A DNA stretch of 64,000 nucleotides, taken from positions 6,596,231-6,660,230 of the forward strand of contig LR746269.1 of assembly GCA_902729315.2 (NCBI GenBank), written 5' to 3'. The translations under genes were made by a program, and so were the position numbers. This DNA comes from Spirodela intermedia. Lineage: Eukaryota > Streptophyta > Magnoliopsida > Alismatales > Araceae. The notes beneath the pieces were generated by a model. That model did no database searches. It was given only the letters and a program-made list of their open reading frames with translations, and was not told where the DNA came from. Below, one piece after another: positions 48,701 through 63,700 of the stretch (positions are counted from its first letter, which is position 1; every line of letters begins with the position of its first letter).

Positions 48701-51700
48701 CAATTCTTTCAGATGGAACCATATAGGTTTTGCCATTGTACTTTATGCACTACCATTTCCAAGTCCTGAAGTATCAGAAAGCCGATAAAGCGACCTGTTC
48801 CACTAGTCCATACCGGTTGGAAGAACAAAATCTATAGCATTCAAATAGATGGGTCTAATCCCCTCACTGCAAATAGGTTTGGAGATGGAGTGCCATTCTT
48901 TCACAAACCAAAAACGCATATGCTTAATGATTGTATTTTATCTGACGCAAATAAAACAAGGAAAGATAGTCAGGAAAAAAAATTGACTTATCAATTCATA
49001 GAACGATTTCTAGTTATATACAATTATGGGATACCCAACCAAACTAGGAAACTGACAAACAGTCTAACCAACCTAGCAGACTGACCAACAGACACTAACC
49101 TTTAATTACATGTTTTTTCCCACATTATCCCTTCTCATTAACAAAAGTAAATCATATGATGACAGAACGGTAGGCAGAAAAATTCAATTCATTGAATGCA
49201 TAAGAGAAAAAGGCAATACACAACCAAAAAAACATCCAACAAAAAGAAAAAGAATAGATGCTAGCAAGCTTTTTAGTTATGAGATTTCAACTCACTAAAG
49301 CTAACAGACATACGAGATGTGATCAAAAACAAAATTGGTTTTTCCTTGGTCAGCTGAAGACAATGTGACCAGGTCCTTGTCAGCAGCATGAAAAGATGTG
49401 AAAAATAACTCGCAGCATGTAGAAGAAAGAACATAATCAAAAGCTCCAGTTTAGCCAACCTCAAGAAAAAATTGCGAGAAGTTAGAAAACATTGGTTGTA
49501 TATACCACCATAAAAGGACACAGACCCTTGTAAGTTAGGGGAAAGTAAATGGTATGATAAAATTCATAGCGTGACCAATCATGAGGAGAAAATAGAGGCA
49601 TGATTTAAAGAACGCATCAATCCTTGTCAAGTATTATGGAAGCCACTATTTTCTATGCTTTTGGAGCTGTGAATGGCTACTGCATGTGAACCAAGAGAAA
49701 GAAACAGAACAGGAAATGAGACAGGACATTTCTACAGAGGAAGAGGAAAAGAGGAACATAGAGCGATAGGTTGATCCAGTAATGGTGGAGGAGAACCAAA
49801 TCAATCAACTCCACATCAGTCTAATTCCCGTCAGATTTGGATAGATTATCCTGGCCAATAAATGCACCCTACCCAATTCAGCTGACAATACTCACTCATG
49901 AGGAAAGGGAAGATAAGTGATAGCATTACACCATGGATTGACGAGCCTGATGAGGGAGTAAATTATAGGAAACAGAAGATCGTCCCAAAGAAGATCGTTT
50001 CAGGACAACAGCCGAAAAAAAATCTCAAGAGCGAAGAAACGCTTGGGCTCAACATGAAAGTAGAAGAGGAAAAAAAATTCAGCTGTGGAAGACGATGAGA
50101 AGATGGTGGTGATTCTTCTTTCAAATAATTATGCTCATCAAATTGATAAATCGTACTTAAGGGCAGAATGAGAGAAATTATCACGAGCTCATTGCAGGCC
50201 CAAAAAATACATCAAGAATCTGCAAAACAATAGGGTAAGAAAGTCATGGGAGATATGTTAGAAAAACTATGAATCGATAGGTAGCCCCTGAATTTTCTGT
50301 GTTTGAGTATCGCCAATGACGGGCTGAAGTCGAATAAAAGGAAGGCCTGGGCAAATCTAATATGCAAAAATTCGAGAGGAATTCAGCGGACAATTCAGAA
50401 TGACATCTTTGGAAAAGGGAGTAGGGGTTGACTGACCATGTCCACAGTGACACGTTGTCATTGAAAATTATGGTTATGCCAGTAAGGAGGATAGTTTTCT
50501 TCCCGTTAATAACTTCATTTGAGTAAGTGGTCGGTGAAGAGATCTATGAATGTGGGAAGAACTTCCGCTGCATTGCCTCAATTGTGTGTTCCTCATGTGC
50601 CCTTCTTTAGGGGCTTGTTTAGCAACCTACTAACCTAGATCTATTGCCACTTATGCAAAGGCTCTTTTTTTTACTCGGAACATGTTTTATGTACTCCTAC
50701 TTTAGTTAGCTTTGGAATTTATGCCTTCACTTAAAAATATTGATGGTAATTCACTTGTTTCAGAGAGGAGAGAGAGATATACCCAAAGTGTACATTATCA
50801 AACTCAATAGTTCCTCCACTGATCTTTAGAGATTTCGCATCATCCCTGTCCCTAATTTCAGGCTTCTCCTGCACAAATGAAAAAAAGAAACAGTCGAAAG
50901 GACCCATAATATCAGAGGTAACGTTACACAAATTACCTGTTTTTAAATGAAAAAAGAGATACGAATTTCATTTGACAATTTAAAATCATACTTTCATTTG
51001 ACAGCTATTAACTCCTTTTTTCATTACATAATACCCACTAGGCATAAAAAGATCAATAGAATGATACTGAGTTAGAGGACTTAAGCAGTGAAAGATGGCA
51101 GGTGCATCAGATGAGTTCAAAGCATCTTGCTTAGTCTGATCGTTTGAATGGGGCTATTGGCAGACCAGGAAATATTTCCCATATTGAGCACACACTATTG
51201 TGAAGAATCTGTAAAGATGAAACCCGAATACAGGAAAGAACAGGATGCAGACGTTACATCAAGTTAACTAGTCCATAAATGGTCCAAGGACAAAATAAAT
51301 AAATAAGAATAACTTGAGTACATATCATAGGTTATTGAAACATACAACTATGGATTTAAACTCAGAATCGATCCTCTCAGTTTCTCAAATACCCGACTCG
51401 AGCGAATTACGAACTAGAAGATATTAAGCGAACTTTTCTACTACCCTACATTTGCCCAACTAATAAACAAGAAGTCAGAAAATTCTTTCCCTTTGCTTCT
51501 CAGAGGCCAAAGTAGCTCAAATAGCTCAACACTTCCAAATTTTCTGGTTTCAGTTCAATGAATTGCTTCCAAGTTGAGAGATACAACATGCATTTTACTT
51601 CTAACTATACATCTCCTCAAGAAGAAGTCATATCTCCCTGATTGTCTACTTTATAAAATTACATATTGGGCCTTTAAGCTCACATTGTCCATTATACATG

Positions 51701-54700
51701 GTATCAAGGCATTATTCTAGCAATGGATCATTGGGATGTCACATACTGGAGTCAGATGGCAACACCAAGAATGGACAAGCCCCATAAGAATGGAAATATG
51801 CAATGAACCTGCTTTCACCTAAGGAAAGGTACTCTTGGATTTCTCAAGAAATCTAAGAATGTGCCACAGGTTTTGTGGGAACACTAGTACTCTACAAAAC
51901 AATAAAGGGAGCCTTCCCTTGTCATTTTCTGGAGAAATACATTCAAATAGAGAGTCTGTTGAGCAATGCAGGCCAAGGACAAACTCTAGGATGGCATAAA
52001 AATTAAAAGAAAGAAGAAAGACAGGCTGCGGTTATAAAAGAGAAGAAAAAATAAAAGCTTAAAGTCAGTGGAATCATAAACCAGGCATACAACAGAAAAT
52101 ATCTTATTTCTTCATTCCAGGTTCGCAGCAGTTAAGACTTATTCTCTTTAATAATGAAAGATTTACTGGTCGGAAGAAACTATGATTTTCGGTGTATGGC
52201 ACATCCTTCAGATTTTTGGCCGGCAGGTAGCAAGAAGTTGGATGGACTATTTTTCCCTTCCTTCTTTGAAAACCCTGAACTTCAGGGCGCGCTCTTCATG
52301 TTGATCTCCGATCAATCAGCATTTCAATAACATGTAGAAGAAGGGTGCAGGAGAGAAGCTGCAAAACTCGGTCCTTTTAACAGAAATTGCGCACAAACCA
52401 GAAACTCTCACTTGGGATATGCAATCTACTTATGATGAAATCCTTATTAGGAAAAGTACATAATTATCCATATCACATCAAGAAAATAAGAAGAAACCAG
52501 GAACTAAAACGGTTGTCGGAATCATACACCCATAGGTCTGACACCCAATAAAACCTGGAACTTCAACACTAGGAAATGATTTATACATTATTTTCCCGGT
52601 TCACTATGAGCATGAACCAGGAAAATAGATAGATAGCAGCAAAGTTTGCTAACAGCAAAACAAAAAAAAGAGAAGCAAGAAGAGAGAAGATACTTCAGAG
52701 ACATTCACCGGTAACTATGAACGGAGCAGGGAAAGTACCTCCAGCAGTTGAAACATGGACTTCATGTCAATGAGGCTCTGCTTCGTTTCACGATATACAC
52801 TACCTAGAAAGTTGAGAGGCAAAGAAAGCTGAAAGAGTAGACCATTGATCATGACCTGCATAGATCCAGCAAACATTGTTATGACCAGAAATAGAAATTG
52901 CAGGCGGAAGTTGAATATCAGATGACAAAACATGCATATGATGATACCATCTCGAGAGAGAACGTTCAATGAAAACCAGAAAAAAAAAATCCTTTTCTTT
53001 GAACTTTGGTCCGTAACTAAGATTGCTACATAAAGCCATATGCCCATAATAGCAGAGTGCTAACGAACAGAAATCAATACTGCGACTATGATAATCCTAG
53101 AACACATCATGATTTTCCGAGCTAAAAATTTCAGAATATAGGCGTGGCAAACAACGTCCACTAATTGTAATATCAGAATTTTCTTCTCAACTTTTTAACA
53201 TAACTCCTCAAAATCTATTAAGACAACATATAATCGAATAACATTATTATAAACCATGTCTTTTCAAACTTTTGTGCAAAGGTGAAACACATTTTCGGAC
53301 ATAAAACTTCTATGAAAAATAAAAAAAAACTCATATGAGAAGAGTTTGTATGTGACATATCATATAAGGAATCAGAGTTCAACTTGGCAACAAGTACACC
53401 AGAAGAAAAGGAGAAACATAAGTTAAGTCGAGAGAAAAAAAAATAAAACAAAATAACAAACCTTACCAGATCACCAACACTCAGTTTCCCGCTCATGATT
53501 CCATGAGAACATAAAACCATTGATGCAGACAGAGCCACACTAAATATTGCATTCTGACCAAAATTCAAGAAACCAAGACTATTCTGTGTCTTCAGATAAG
53601 CATCTTCATATTCTGAAAAATAAGATCCCAAACAATCAGGTTATACGAAGAAATACTTACCATTATAAGTAACACTGAAAATCAGATATGAGCGACAATA
53701 TACTCTGCCATAATGGATGATTTGAGCCTATAACTTCGCCAAATAGATATTTGCCCGATGTCATCTTGAATAACCCTCTGTACATTATTTTCAGGCATAT
53801 AGATTCACAAAGCGAGTTCTAGACTCTAGTCCATACCTTCACCACTAAAACATTCTACAATAAGCATCAGTACCCTTTTGACATCCTTCATTTGCAAGTG
53901 AAACTACATCTAGACACTCTTTCTTCACTAGTAAGATGTTACTCCAAACATCTACAGTAAGCTCCTGACATCATTTCTTCATGTGCAAGCGTATGGTGCA
54001 TGAACCAAGGTTAATATAAGAAACATAGAAGTTTGACAGAATGAAATTGTATCTATATAATATAACCAATAGAAAAAAATTCAACCATGGTTTTTAGGGC
54101 GTTTAAATCAACAAGGTGGTGGTGCCAAGGTACTTGCCTGGACAACCTGAGCTGCTGAATAAGACCTTATGGTTTTTGTTTGACCAACTTATAGATTTTG
54201 ACATCAGTGAAAACAAACTGAGCATTATGGATTATTTCCAATAGCATATGTTAACGGCCACTTACTCTTCAAAAACTCATCATACTTTGCAGCTTCGAAT
54301 GATTCATTGTTGAAGTATTTGACAGTCTGGATGTAAAAGGTATTGAATGCTTAGAAGAAGCTCAACTCGAGCAAATTCTTGGTTATAGTAGAAGAATAAA
54401 AATATCCTTGAAAGATAACCTCGTAATTCAAAAGGGAGTCAAGAGCTCTTGAACTTGAGTCATTGTCAGCTTTATTCATGACCTGTCTAAACCTAGTGCG
54501 CCACTGGAAAAAGAGAAAAGTGATATCACATTATAGGACGCGGTTTTGGCTTTCAGGAAGACATAAACCACATGAAAATAAGAAATGAAAAATACTGGCC
54601 CCGATGAGAAGCGATTAGTTCAGGGAGAAAGAAAATAATATCTCATCAACTGAACTATGATAGCCCGAAATCATACCTGCGTCACAATCAGAGTAAAAGT

Positions 54701-57700
54701 AATATATGCTGCAACAGACAAGGATGTAATGAATGCGAAAGAAGCTCCAAAATTATACGCCAGGATCCCTGAGACCATAGCTATCTGGAAAAGAGAACAT
54801 TGAAAATCTAGAAAAAGGTATGCTTAGACAATCAATAAGAGGAATGCAAGAAACAAATCATGTGCACTTCCATGTTCAGGATTAAATAAAATTACAACTA
54901 TTTTCTACCCATGAGGCCTTCAAAAGAAGCTAAGATACAGTTAGAAGTACATTTGAAAGAGAAAAAAAATTAGGACATCATTCAGCACCACAAATGTTTC
55001 ATATGTTATTTTTATCATTTGAGTTAACCTACGAAGAAATAATGCCATAAATGTGTTCTTAGCTTATGTCTCCCAGTTACATAGACTTTAGCCAGTGTAC
55101 GTAATGATTATTTAAAATCACACTATGATTCCCTGCTGTCAGTAAGCATATTTGAAAATATTTGTTTATATTTTGGATGCACGAAAAATTTAAAAGATCT
55201 CATCGTGGAAAGTGTTTTCCCATTCTTCAGGATAATATCACCAATTGCTGACTTGTACAGACAATGTTCTCAATCCTAGAGGGAAAGTCCTCTCTAATAG
55301 TAGACACAAAGTTTCCATGATGAAAGTTGTGGACAATGTGCTAGGGTATTTAGTGGGTATCACAGCATATGCATCATGCATGACTTTGATATTGTCAAGT
55401 GAGAGAAAGGTTAATAATATAACAGCTTTAGTTCAGGGTAAGTGATGAGAGATGACAGAAGACAAACGAAATCTAAATCATAAAATCCCATAGTATTAAA
55501 AGATTACCACGTCCAAGAGGAGCCTTAGGCACCAAGAAGCAAAGGATAAAAGGCAAGATAAATTACTCTAACTAATTGGACATCCATGATTCGTCCAACA
55601 GCTAAGACAAGAATGGCATAACAAAAGGCAGTCCTCAGTGTAATCTAAAGTCTCTTTTGCAACCTAAAGGAAACTAGAATGTTTCGATTCACTAGGTTTC
55701 ACCATGAGATGGAAATGTTCAAAGGATTCGTCAGCACTTGAATTAAAAGTCTTCTATATTAGATGTAAAAAATAATTTGGGCATGTAGCACCAAACAATT
55801 TATTGTTTTTATAGAAAGAGCTCAAACGCTTATAATTTATTGCTTCTCCACCAACATAGGAGTAAACTCCATATATTCTCTTTGGAAATAAAGCTGATAC
55901 AATCATCTCTGTAGAGAAGAAGTAGAATAAAATATGTACATGAAACAATAAAGAATCATACCTCTAAAAGAGTGGGTAACGTAGTGAAGACAAGTGCTGA
56001 AAGAATAAAACTTATCCCACGGCTTCCTCGATCAATTATGCGATTCAATGCACCAGTTTGACGACTGCGAAGGAGAAATTATGGCAAAAGAACAATGATA
56101 AGCATATCATAGCGTTAAAAATAAAGCCACGTACGTTCTTAATAAAAAATCTACAGAAGATTTTTCAATTTTAATCCATGCTGCTTTACTAGTCAAGGAG
56201 TGACATTTAAGACTGAACATATCAACATGCTGTAACAAAGAGCTAAATAGTAGGCGCTGATAATGATATCGCTCCAACAGTGTCAAAGCTAATAATGATA
56301 GTTGGAGTATAAGGAATTAGTGTTTATTGTATTTTTACTTTTCTGTCTATTATACTTTTTATTCTAAGACTGGTTTTCTCGGTTCAGTTCGTTGTATAAC
56401 TGACCCGATCCAATATTCCACCTTTGCAGGTATGGTATAAATATCAGACCTGACTTACCATTAATAGTGAATTTCATTTATTCATTTTTCTCCTCCACCC
56501 TCGTCTTGACTGGCAGCAGCCTAAGGTTTTCTCCTCTAACATGGTATCAGAGCTAGAGGTTTGGTCGTGACTTCTAATTTCTCATTTATTTTGAGCTCAA
56601 TCATCCTAGCTGCCACATCTTATTCTCTACTATCATGAACGACCGGTTTGTGTTTTCTATGTTGTCACAAACAGCTGGTACGTCTTCCACATCTGGTGCC
56701 ACAATCGACTATTTTTCTTCCACTTTTCCTCTCCTCCTGGAGATTGGTGGTGAGAGAACAACTAAAGCTGTCCGGTGAAGAGAATACTCTAAGGGTAGAG
56801 AGCTATATATATCTGATATCGTGGAGATGGCCTCTACATTACAGTATGCAGCATCTGGGCACTATAAACTATATTTAGAGTTGTCAAGTATCCGTAAAGA
56901 CTAGATGAGATGATCCTCAATTGCAAGAACGAGACCATTGTCCTGGGTTTACAATAGAAAATAAAAAATATTGGATCATGTAATCAAGTTCCAAAGAGAG
57001 GCTACGTGCCCAACAAAGAAAGGCAACAAGACTCCAAAAACCATTCAAATTTCAAAAGCATTTCCAAAATTCTCAAATAAAAGGAAATTAAGAAGTACGT
57101 GGCATCCTGTCCTTAGATGATAATACCTTAAATGATATCGAAGATCCAAATCATGAAGGTGCTCAAACACCTACAAAGTAATAAAATATAAATGAATAAA
57201 CCAGAAAATAACATAACGTGAACAATGTTTCAACATTGACAAAAAAATATAAACGAAAACCATATGGTAAACAAACTGAAACACTTTGAAATCTAGAAAT
57301 TTGTTCTTCAGTCACGAAAATGGGCACGCTAACAAGAACTAGGTTCTGATTTCTCCCTTCAGCCAATTGTTTATTTCACATCTAAATCCCTTTCTTATTC
57401 ACGTTTATCAGAGTTCTCTTTGATGGCTCTCTTTCCCATCACTCTTTGCCTGTTTCTGTCCCCAGCACTTGCACACTATTTTTCTTTATTCCCCTCGTTT
57501 TCAGCCATGTCCAACACCGCTGAGCATGTTCTCAATGCTCAAACTTCTCTCTGATGCTATGGCTGCTCCATTCAATGCAGCCAAAAATCAGCAAGAGTGA
57601 TCTTCCCCTTTCTACAGCCACAGATTTCTGTACAGCAGGAAATAAAACCTATTACAAAATTGTGCTCACCAAATTTTCAGATCAAGCGCCAGGTGAAAAA

Positions 57701-60700
57701 GACTAAGCAAGGGATGTCGAGCATCACAGATAACTACAAGATCCGCATAGCCTTACGAAAACATTAGACCTTTATCAAAACATGGAGATGGAAACTATTC
57801 CAGACACTAAAGACTAAAATTTTACTTAATCCATAGTGATATATGAAAGAAATCAAGAGTGAAAAAAATCACTCGACCAGGTGGTTCATTATTTTCGTCG
57901 ATGATCATCCTAAAATGTGTTGGACACACTTGTTGAAAGAAAAATTTCGTGCCACTGGTTTGTTTCGAAATTGCTATATCAGTCCTGAGAACTTATAACG
58001 GAATATAAAACTAAATATCCAACCATAGTAAGTTTCGAATGAAAAAGGGTATTATACGTCAAACATCTGGTTTCAATAAATGCCAACAAACAGAGTTGCC
58101 GAATGAAAAGTTTGGCACCCTTAGAAGTTGACCGGGCCAATAAGTTTACTACCGAAGTTCCTAAACATGTTAGGGGAGAAGTTGTCCTAATTGCATTGTA
58201 TTTAACCAATAGAATGCCAACTCGAGTGCATCAATTTTGAAAACCCTAAAATATTCTTCGATAAACCAATCCACACACTCAGATTTCCAGTGATTTGCCT
58301 CCTAAAGCGTCCAGTGTAGCATTTTTTTCATACTGATAAAAAAATGTGTTTTCCTGAGCTTCTCACCAATTTAAAAAGAATACAAGTCATCTGATACTAT
58401 TACAAAAATTTTGTGCAAAAGAATACAAGTCATTTGATCCTATTACAAAAAGTTTGTGCGCAAGTATGGAAGCAACTTTTTTGAAAATCAGTCTTATCTC
58501 TCCCAAATTTCTCTTCAAGGGAGTCATACAAATTTCTCCCTCTCATGGCAAATTTACCTTCCGAATCATTTCACATCACAAGTCTACCATCTCAACTGCA
58601 GAATCTATAGATTGTCCTCCTAGCTTTAGAGCATTTTCTTTCTAACTTGTCAAACATAGAAATCCCCATGTCTGTAAAAGAGGCACTAGTTGTTCCCAAG
58701 AGAAAAGAGGATGTATTCAAGGAGATAACAAAATTGGATAAGAATGGCACTGAGGAAGTGTCTTCCTAGAGAAAAGAAACTAAAATATTGTAAACAAGAG
58801 TTCACAGTAATTTATAAAGCCGATAGAAAAATCGAAAAGTGCAGAGCAAGGCTGGTGGCGAGAGGATACACTCAAACATTTGAGACAATCAAATAATCAA
58901 GAGACCTCTGTAAATATGGCAGAGAGGAATAGTGTATGAATCATGTCATCTCGTTCAGCAATTTGCAATTAGCTTACACAACAATTAGATGTATAGAATG
59001 TCTTTTTAAGGGCAATGATCTGGGTTCAAAAGAGCATTGTGGTCCGACAAAGCTAGTAAGTTAAAGAGAACAATCCATGGTTTCAAACAATCTCTAAGAG
59101 GATAACTTGACTCGTTTAGGAAGTCCATAATGACCTATAGATATTTGCAGAGCCAGGCAAATCGCACCATGTTCTGTAATCCTAATAGTAGAAAGATTCC
59201 AATACTCATTGCGTATCTGGATGAAATCATATTAACAATAGATAATCACCCAATAGAGAAATTAAATACACCTCGTCAAGAAGCTGGAAATCAAAGAACT
59301 CAGATCATCAAGTACTTGGGTGTGGATCAGGCCCAAATCAAGGATCAGATCTCAATGTCTCAAATGAAATATACACAAGAACCACTCACAGAACTGGAAT
59401 GTTAGCCTACAAGCTAGCTGAAACACCTATCGATCCGAACAACAATTTAAATGTGTTGAAATACAGTGTAAATACTGCGTTAGCAGTTGGGGTGAGGTGT
59501 GTCACGTGCCTCACTTAAAGAAGCACGTGAACATCACCTATATGTCTCGGGATGTATGGCTCTATGTTTAGAACCTTCTCCCATGGATCTGTTATAAATA
59601 ACACACCATGTCTCGATGTAAACTGATCTTGAGGTGATTTTTCCCTCAGATGTTGTGAATAGAAGTTCATTTTTTCCCTTCCACGAGAAGGTCTGTCGTT
59701 CTTCAAGAAACGAAGGAACTAGAGGAAATTCAACAAAATGTAAGGACAAATATTAAGAATAATAAGAAAAAAACATCTGGTTGGAAAATTAATCTATTTG
59801 TCAGATAATTTTCATACTGAGCACTGCAAGTCAATTAATGCACTCACCAAATAAAACCACTCGAGGGCATCCATAGAATTCTCACATCTTAAACAAGCTA
59901 GAGGTAAAGAGTTGATATTTACAAATAGAGAAAGTGCAGATACATAAGCAAAAATAAATGTTGATTGCCCCAGAAGTGTTGATGACAGAAGGTCAACATT
60001 TGCACATTGTACCTTCGTGAAGGGGGAAATTGATAACCTAAAGCAGTACAGAAGCTGAATTTCAAGTCATCGAACATGGAAAAGTAAACTTCTTCATCTA
60101 AAGTAACTTTTAGACAAGTTGAAGGTTTCATAAAACAAAGCCATGAAATTATATTTAGGTGGCAAGGTAGCAATAAAAATATCTCATAACTTAATGTATC
60201 ATGATAGAACGAAACATGCTGAGGTCAACCTGCATTTTGTCAAAGAGAAATTGGATAGAAGACTATTAAGTATTCCATTTATCCCTACAAAACAACAACA
60301 AATTAATTCTTAACAATGAAATTTAAAAGACAATTGTTCAATCACTAGATTAACAAACTAGGTAAATTAAGTATCTTCAAGCCAACTTTAGGGGAAGTGT
60401 TAGAAAGTTTACTAGGATAAGAACTTAACAGGTCCCCTTACATTGTGTTAGGGACTCATTAAGAATATAGGCCCATAAAGATTTGCCCATATTAGGCATT
60501 ACAGTGTAGTGTCCAGTCTTCTCCTAAGGTCGTAAACACTGTCTCCAAACACCTAAACACCCTCATAAATTTACAGATATTAGGCCATTCCTCTTCCATA
60601 CAACTTAGTAAAAGCTTGCAAGGCTGAAACTTCTCTAATAAGGTCATAGGAAGGCATAGGCTCCCATTTTCATCACAAATGATACAGCTTGTTCAATCTA

Positions 60701-63700
60701 CAGGCCTTACTAGGCAAAAAAGGTTGAACATAGAAAATATGCACATAAAAAAAGAACGAGCTTAAATAGTCAACAAGGGATATTAAATATATAAATAAAA
60801 AACTGGTTGGGTAAACTCGAAAAGTTTTGCTTTTCACTTTTTTGCAAAGAAGGGGAAATCAGAATGCCAAAAGGTTGGAAAGCAAACGTCAACATGAACT
60901 AGACAGTAGAGACAAGTTAATAAAGTTGTACCTTCCTAGAAACACTGCGAATTGCTCCTGATGCTACCTTAGAAAACACAATAGTACGCAATTCTGCCAA
61001 AGAGAGAAAATTCAATCCATAAATCAGGACAGCAGGGTACCCGATGAGAAAAATGTGCGGCACAAATGCAGTAAGAAATAGACTCCTATGAGCAGTGAGA
61101 GCTAAAAGCTTACAGTTCTTTTGTGAAGTACAAATGATTATAAATCTATGAAATTCTTCTGTAAAGTAGTAAACGATTACGTCATGTAAGATACCATTGC
61201 AGGCAGATGCCCCAGCACGTGCAATCCCATATCCAATTAGAACTGCTGCCGGGCTTACAAAAAATGCTAAGAGAATGGAGTTAGCTTCTGTAAAGGATGC
61301 CATTGAAGTTCCAGAACCTGTCGTTGCTGACAGCCAGTCAACAGCAAGCTTGAACAAGAAAGGAACTTGAACGTTTATGACCTGATATTGAATTAAATGT
61401 ATACATGATAAGTAATCATCAAATGTATCATCAAACAGTAGAACTTAAAAGAAGAATATTGCCTCCTGAAAGAATGGCACGTAATATAACAATACTTTTG
61501 TTGCACACAGAAACATCTTAGTATAATAAGCTAGATGCTGAGAACTATACGGGGCATAAAAATTAGGAAGTTTGTTGGTCACAAAAAACTTAAAAGCTAA
61601 AGCACAAATTTCAACCATATTTTCCTCTATAAGAAAGTCGTAACTTATCACATCAATGTTTTGTCCAATTCCAAATTACTAACACATCATCAAATCAGAC
61701 ATTTCATCTCACTACTTAGTTCACATTCAGCAGTCTCGTGAAAAATGCTGATAGAAACTTGATCTACTGATGCAGCTGTAAAAGGCCAAGAATGTGGATC
61801 CACTGATGAAGCAATGACTATAAGTTTGCAAATATCAGCCTGCTACCATGCGACTATAGGTTTCCTTATTTCAACATGATCAGCTGCAGTGCACATATCA
61901 AACTGAAAACGACCCCAACAGCCGACTTTTGCAGAAGTAGTTTGAATGAATGTATAATAAAATAACATCACATCTTGGCCACTAACCGTATGCTTATCTC
62001 CAAGGGGCTGTTGGTATCTAACTTGAGATCTTCACCTTAATCTTGACATTGATAATGACCTTCCTAGGATTTTAAACGGAGGCAAGTAATGACCGCATTA
62101 ACTCCATCGATGTGCAGTGCATGATCCAAAGAAGCATCTACCACTACTAAGTTGCCAAACCCTGCCCCCGTTAGTGTTTTCCCTGCTAAAGTGTACAAGT
62201 GCTAAGTTTCGGTTGAATGAAGGATTAATTTCATTCTGCAGATTTGAATATGTATGTGTACTTATCCAATGAGAGAACATGATATGCACCCACTTTTCCA
62301 ATTAACAAGAGCAAACTGAGAAAGCTAGGGCAAGCCATGATAACACAATCCAACCTAAAGAGGACAACAAATATGAATGTAAAGAATTCAGATTCAGTAG
62401 CAATACAGCGTAAATATGAATATAATAATACATGTTATATCATCGTTGAAAAGTGATTTTCAATAAATTCTTCACTGACACCTAATCCAATAACGTCACC
62501 AATTTAAAATTAGTATGCATTACAGAATTAGATGAAGAACTGCTCCTTATCAAGGCTCTAACAATCAAGCAGTAAAATTAAAAATTGGTTATCGCTTACA
62601 TCTCTAATGAAATAGAAAAGGACATCAATGGATTAGATGGGTCCATTATAAACAACCATGCCATGAATAAAAATGAATATTTACAATCAATAGAAAGATG
62701 TATCAAATGAAGCTGCTCCATACTTGAACAAGAATCTGCTCCCCTATCAAGATCTGTCCACTAAAATTACAGGAGCCAAGGGACTGGTAGGAACCTCAAA
62801 AAAATGTAATACCCAGGACATTTGAAAGAAAAGAGTATGCCATATTAGATATAACATGTAGGAGACTGAACCCTCATAGAGAAGCTTTGGCACTAGGTAT
62901 ATGGACAATAGTTTCTATCCCTCCTAGGAGAACCTTCGATCTACTAGGCAACTAGAAACTAGATTACAACAAATCTGAATCAAATTTATCAGAAGGTCTG
63001 TCTATTAGAGAATAATAATATTCCTTTCATCCGAATATCAGTCATTTATTGGTTACGACTGCAAGAGTAAACTGATATCCGAGCATAAGATTGCCATTTT
63101 TCAAGAAACAGATTAAAACCAAACAGGAATATTAAAATCAAATTTGTGCACAAATGCAGCTCTCCTTTACAAGAATGTTACTCCACCTAAATTTGGAAAA
63201 CTCTCTTCACAAGAGAGTAAACAGAAAAAGCTTTGAAGGTTCCCCACATACTTTAGTTGATAAACTCTTGGTAATGCAAGGACTAAATCAGCATAGGCAA
63301 ATAGCTTGCTCCCCACATACTTTAGTTGATAAACTCTTGGTAATGCATGTATTGGCAAGGACATCTTGGACACTGGGTTTGCTTAGGCCACTTCTACTAT
63401 AACTAGGATCAAAAGCATAAGCTCACAGAAGAAAAATGCTTGTTGTTCGTTGAAAGTATGACAAATTCTCGTTGAAGATATTTATATCGCACTCAAAGAT
63501 TTTGGCAAGTACTCTCTAGTTTCATTGTAAAATTTAGATGATCGCATTTTTACTAGAATATCTCAATGAACCTTACAACTAGTGATTATCTCTTCATACA
63601 ATACACGTGATTGAAACCATGTTAATTCATTCCGGCACCAAAAGCAAGAGAAAATAAAATTTCAAATGAGAAGATTTCTATTAGAATCATCTGACCTATG

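Noticed and set aside
49898-50098. 66-codon Lys/Glu-rich plus-strand frame in an ATM3 intron
   Set aside because: Short, composition-biased and without a recognisable relative; nothing supports expression.
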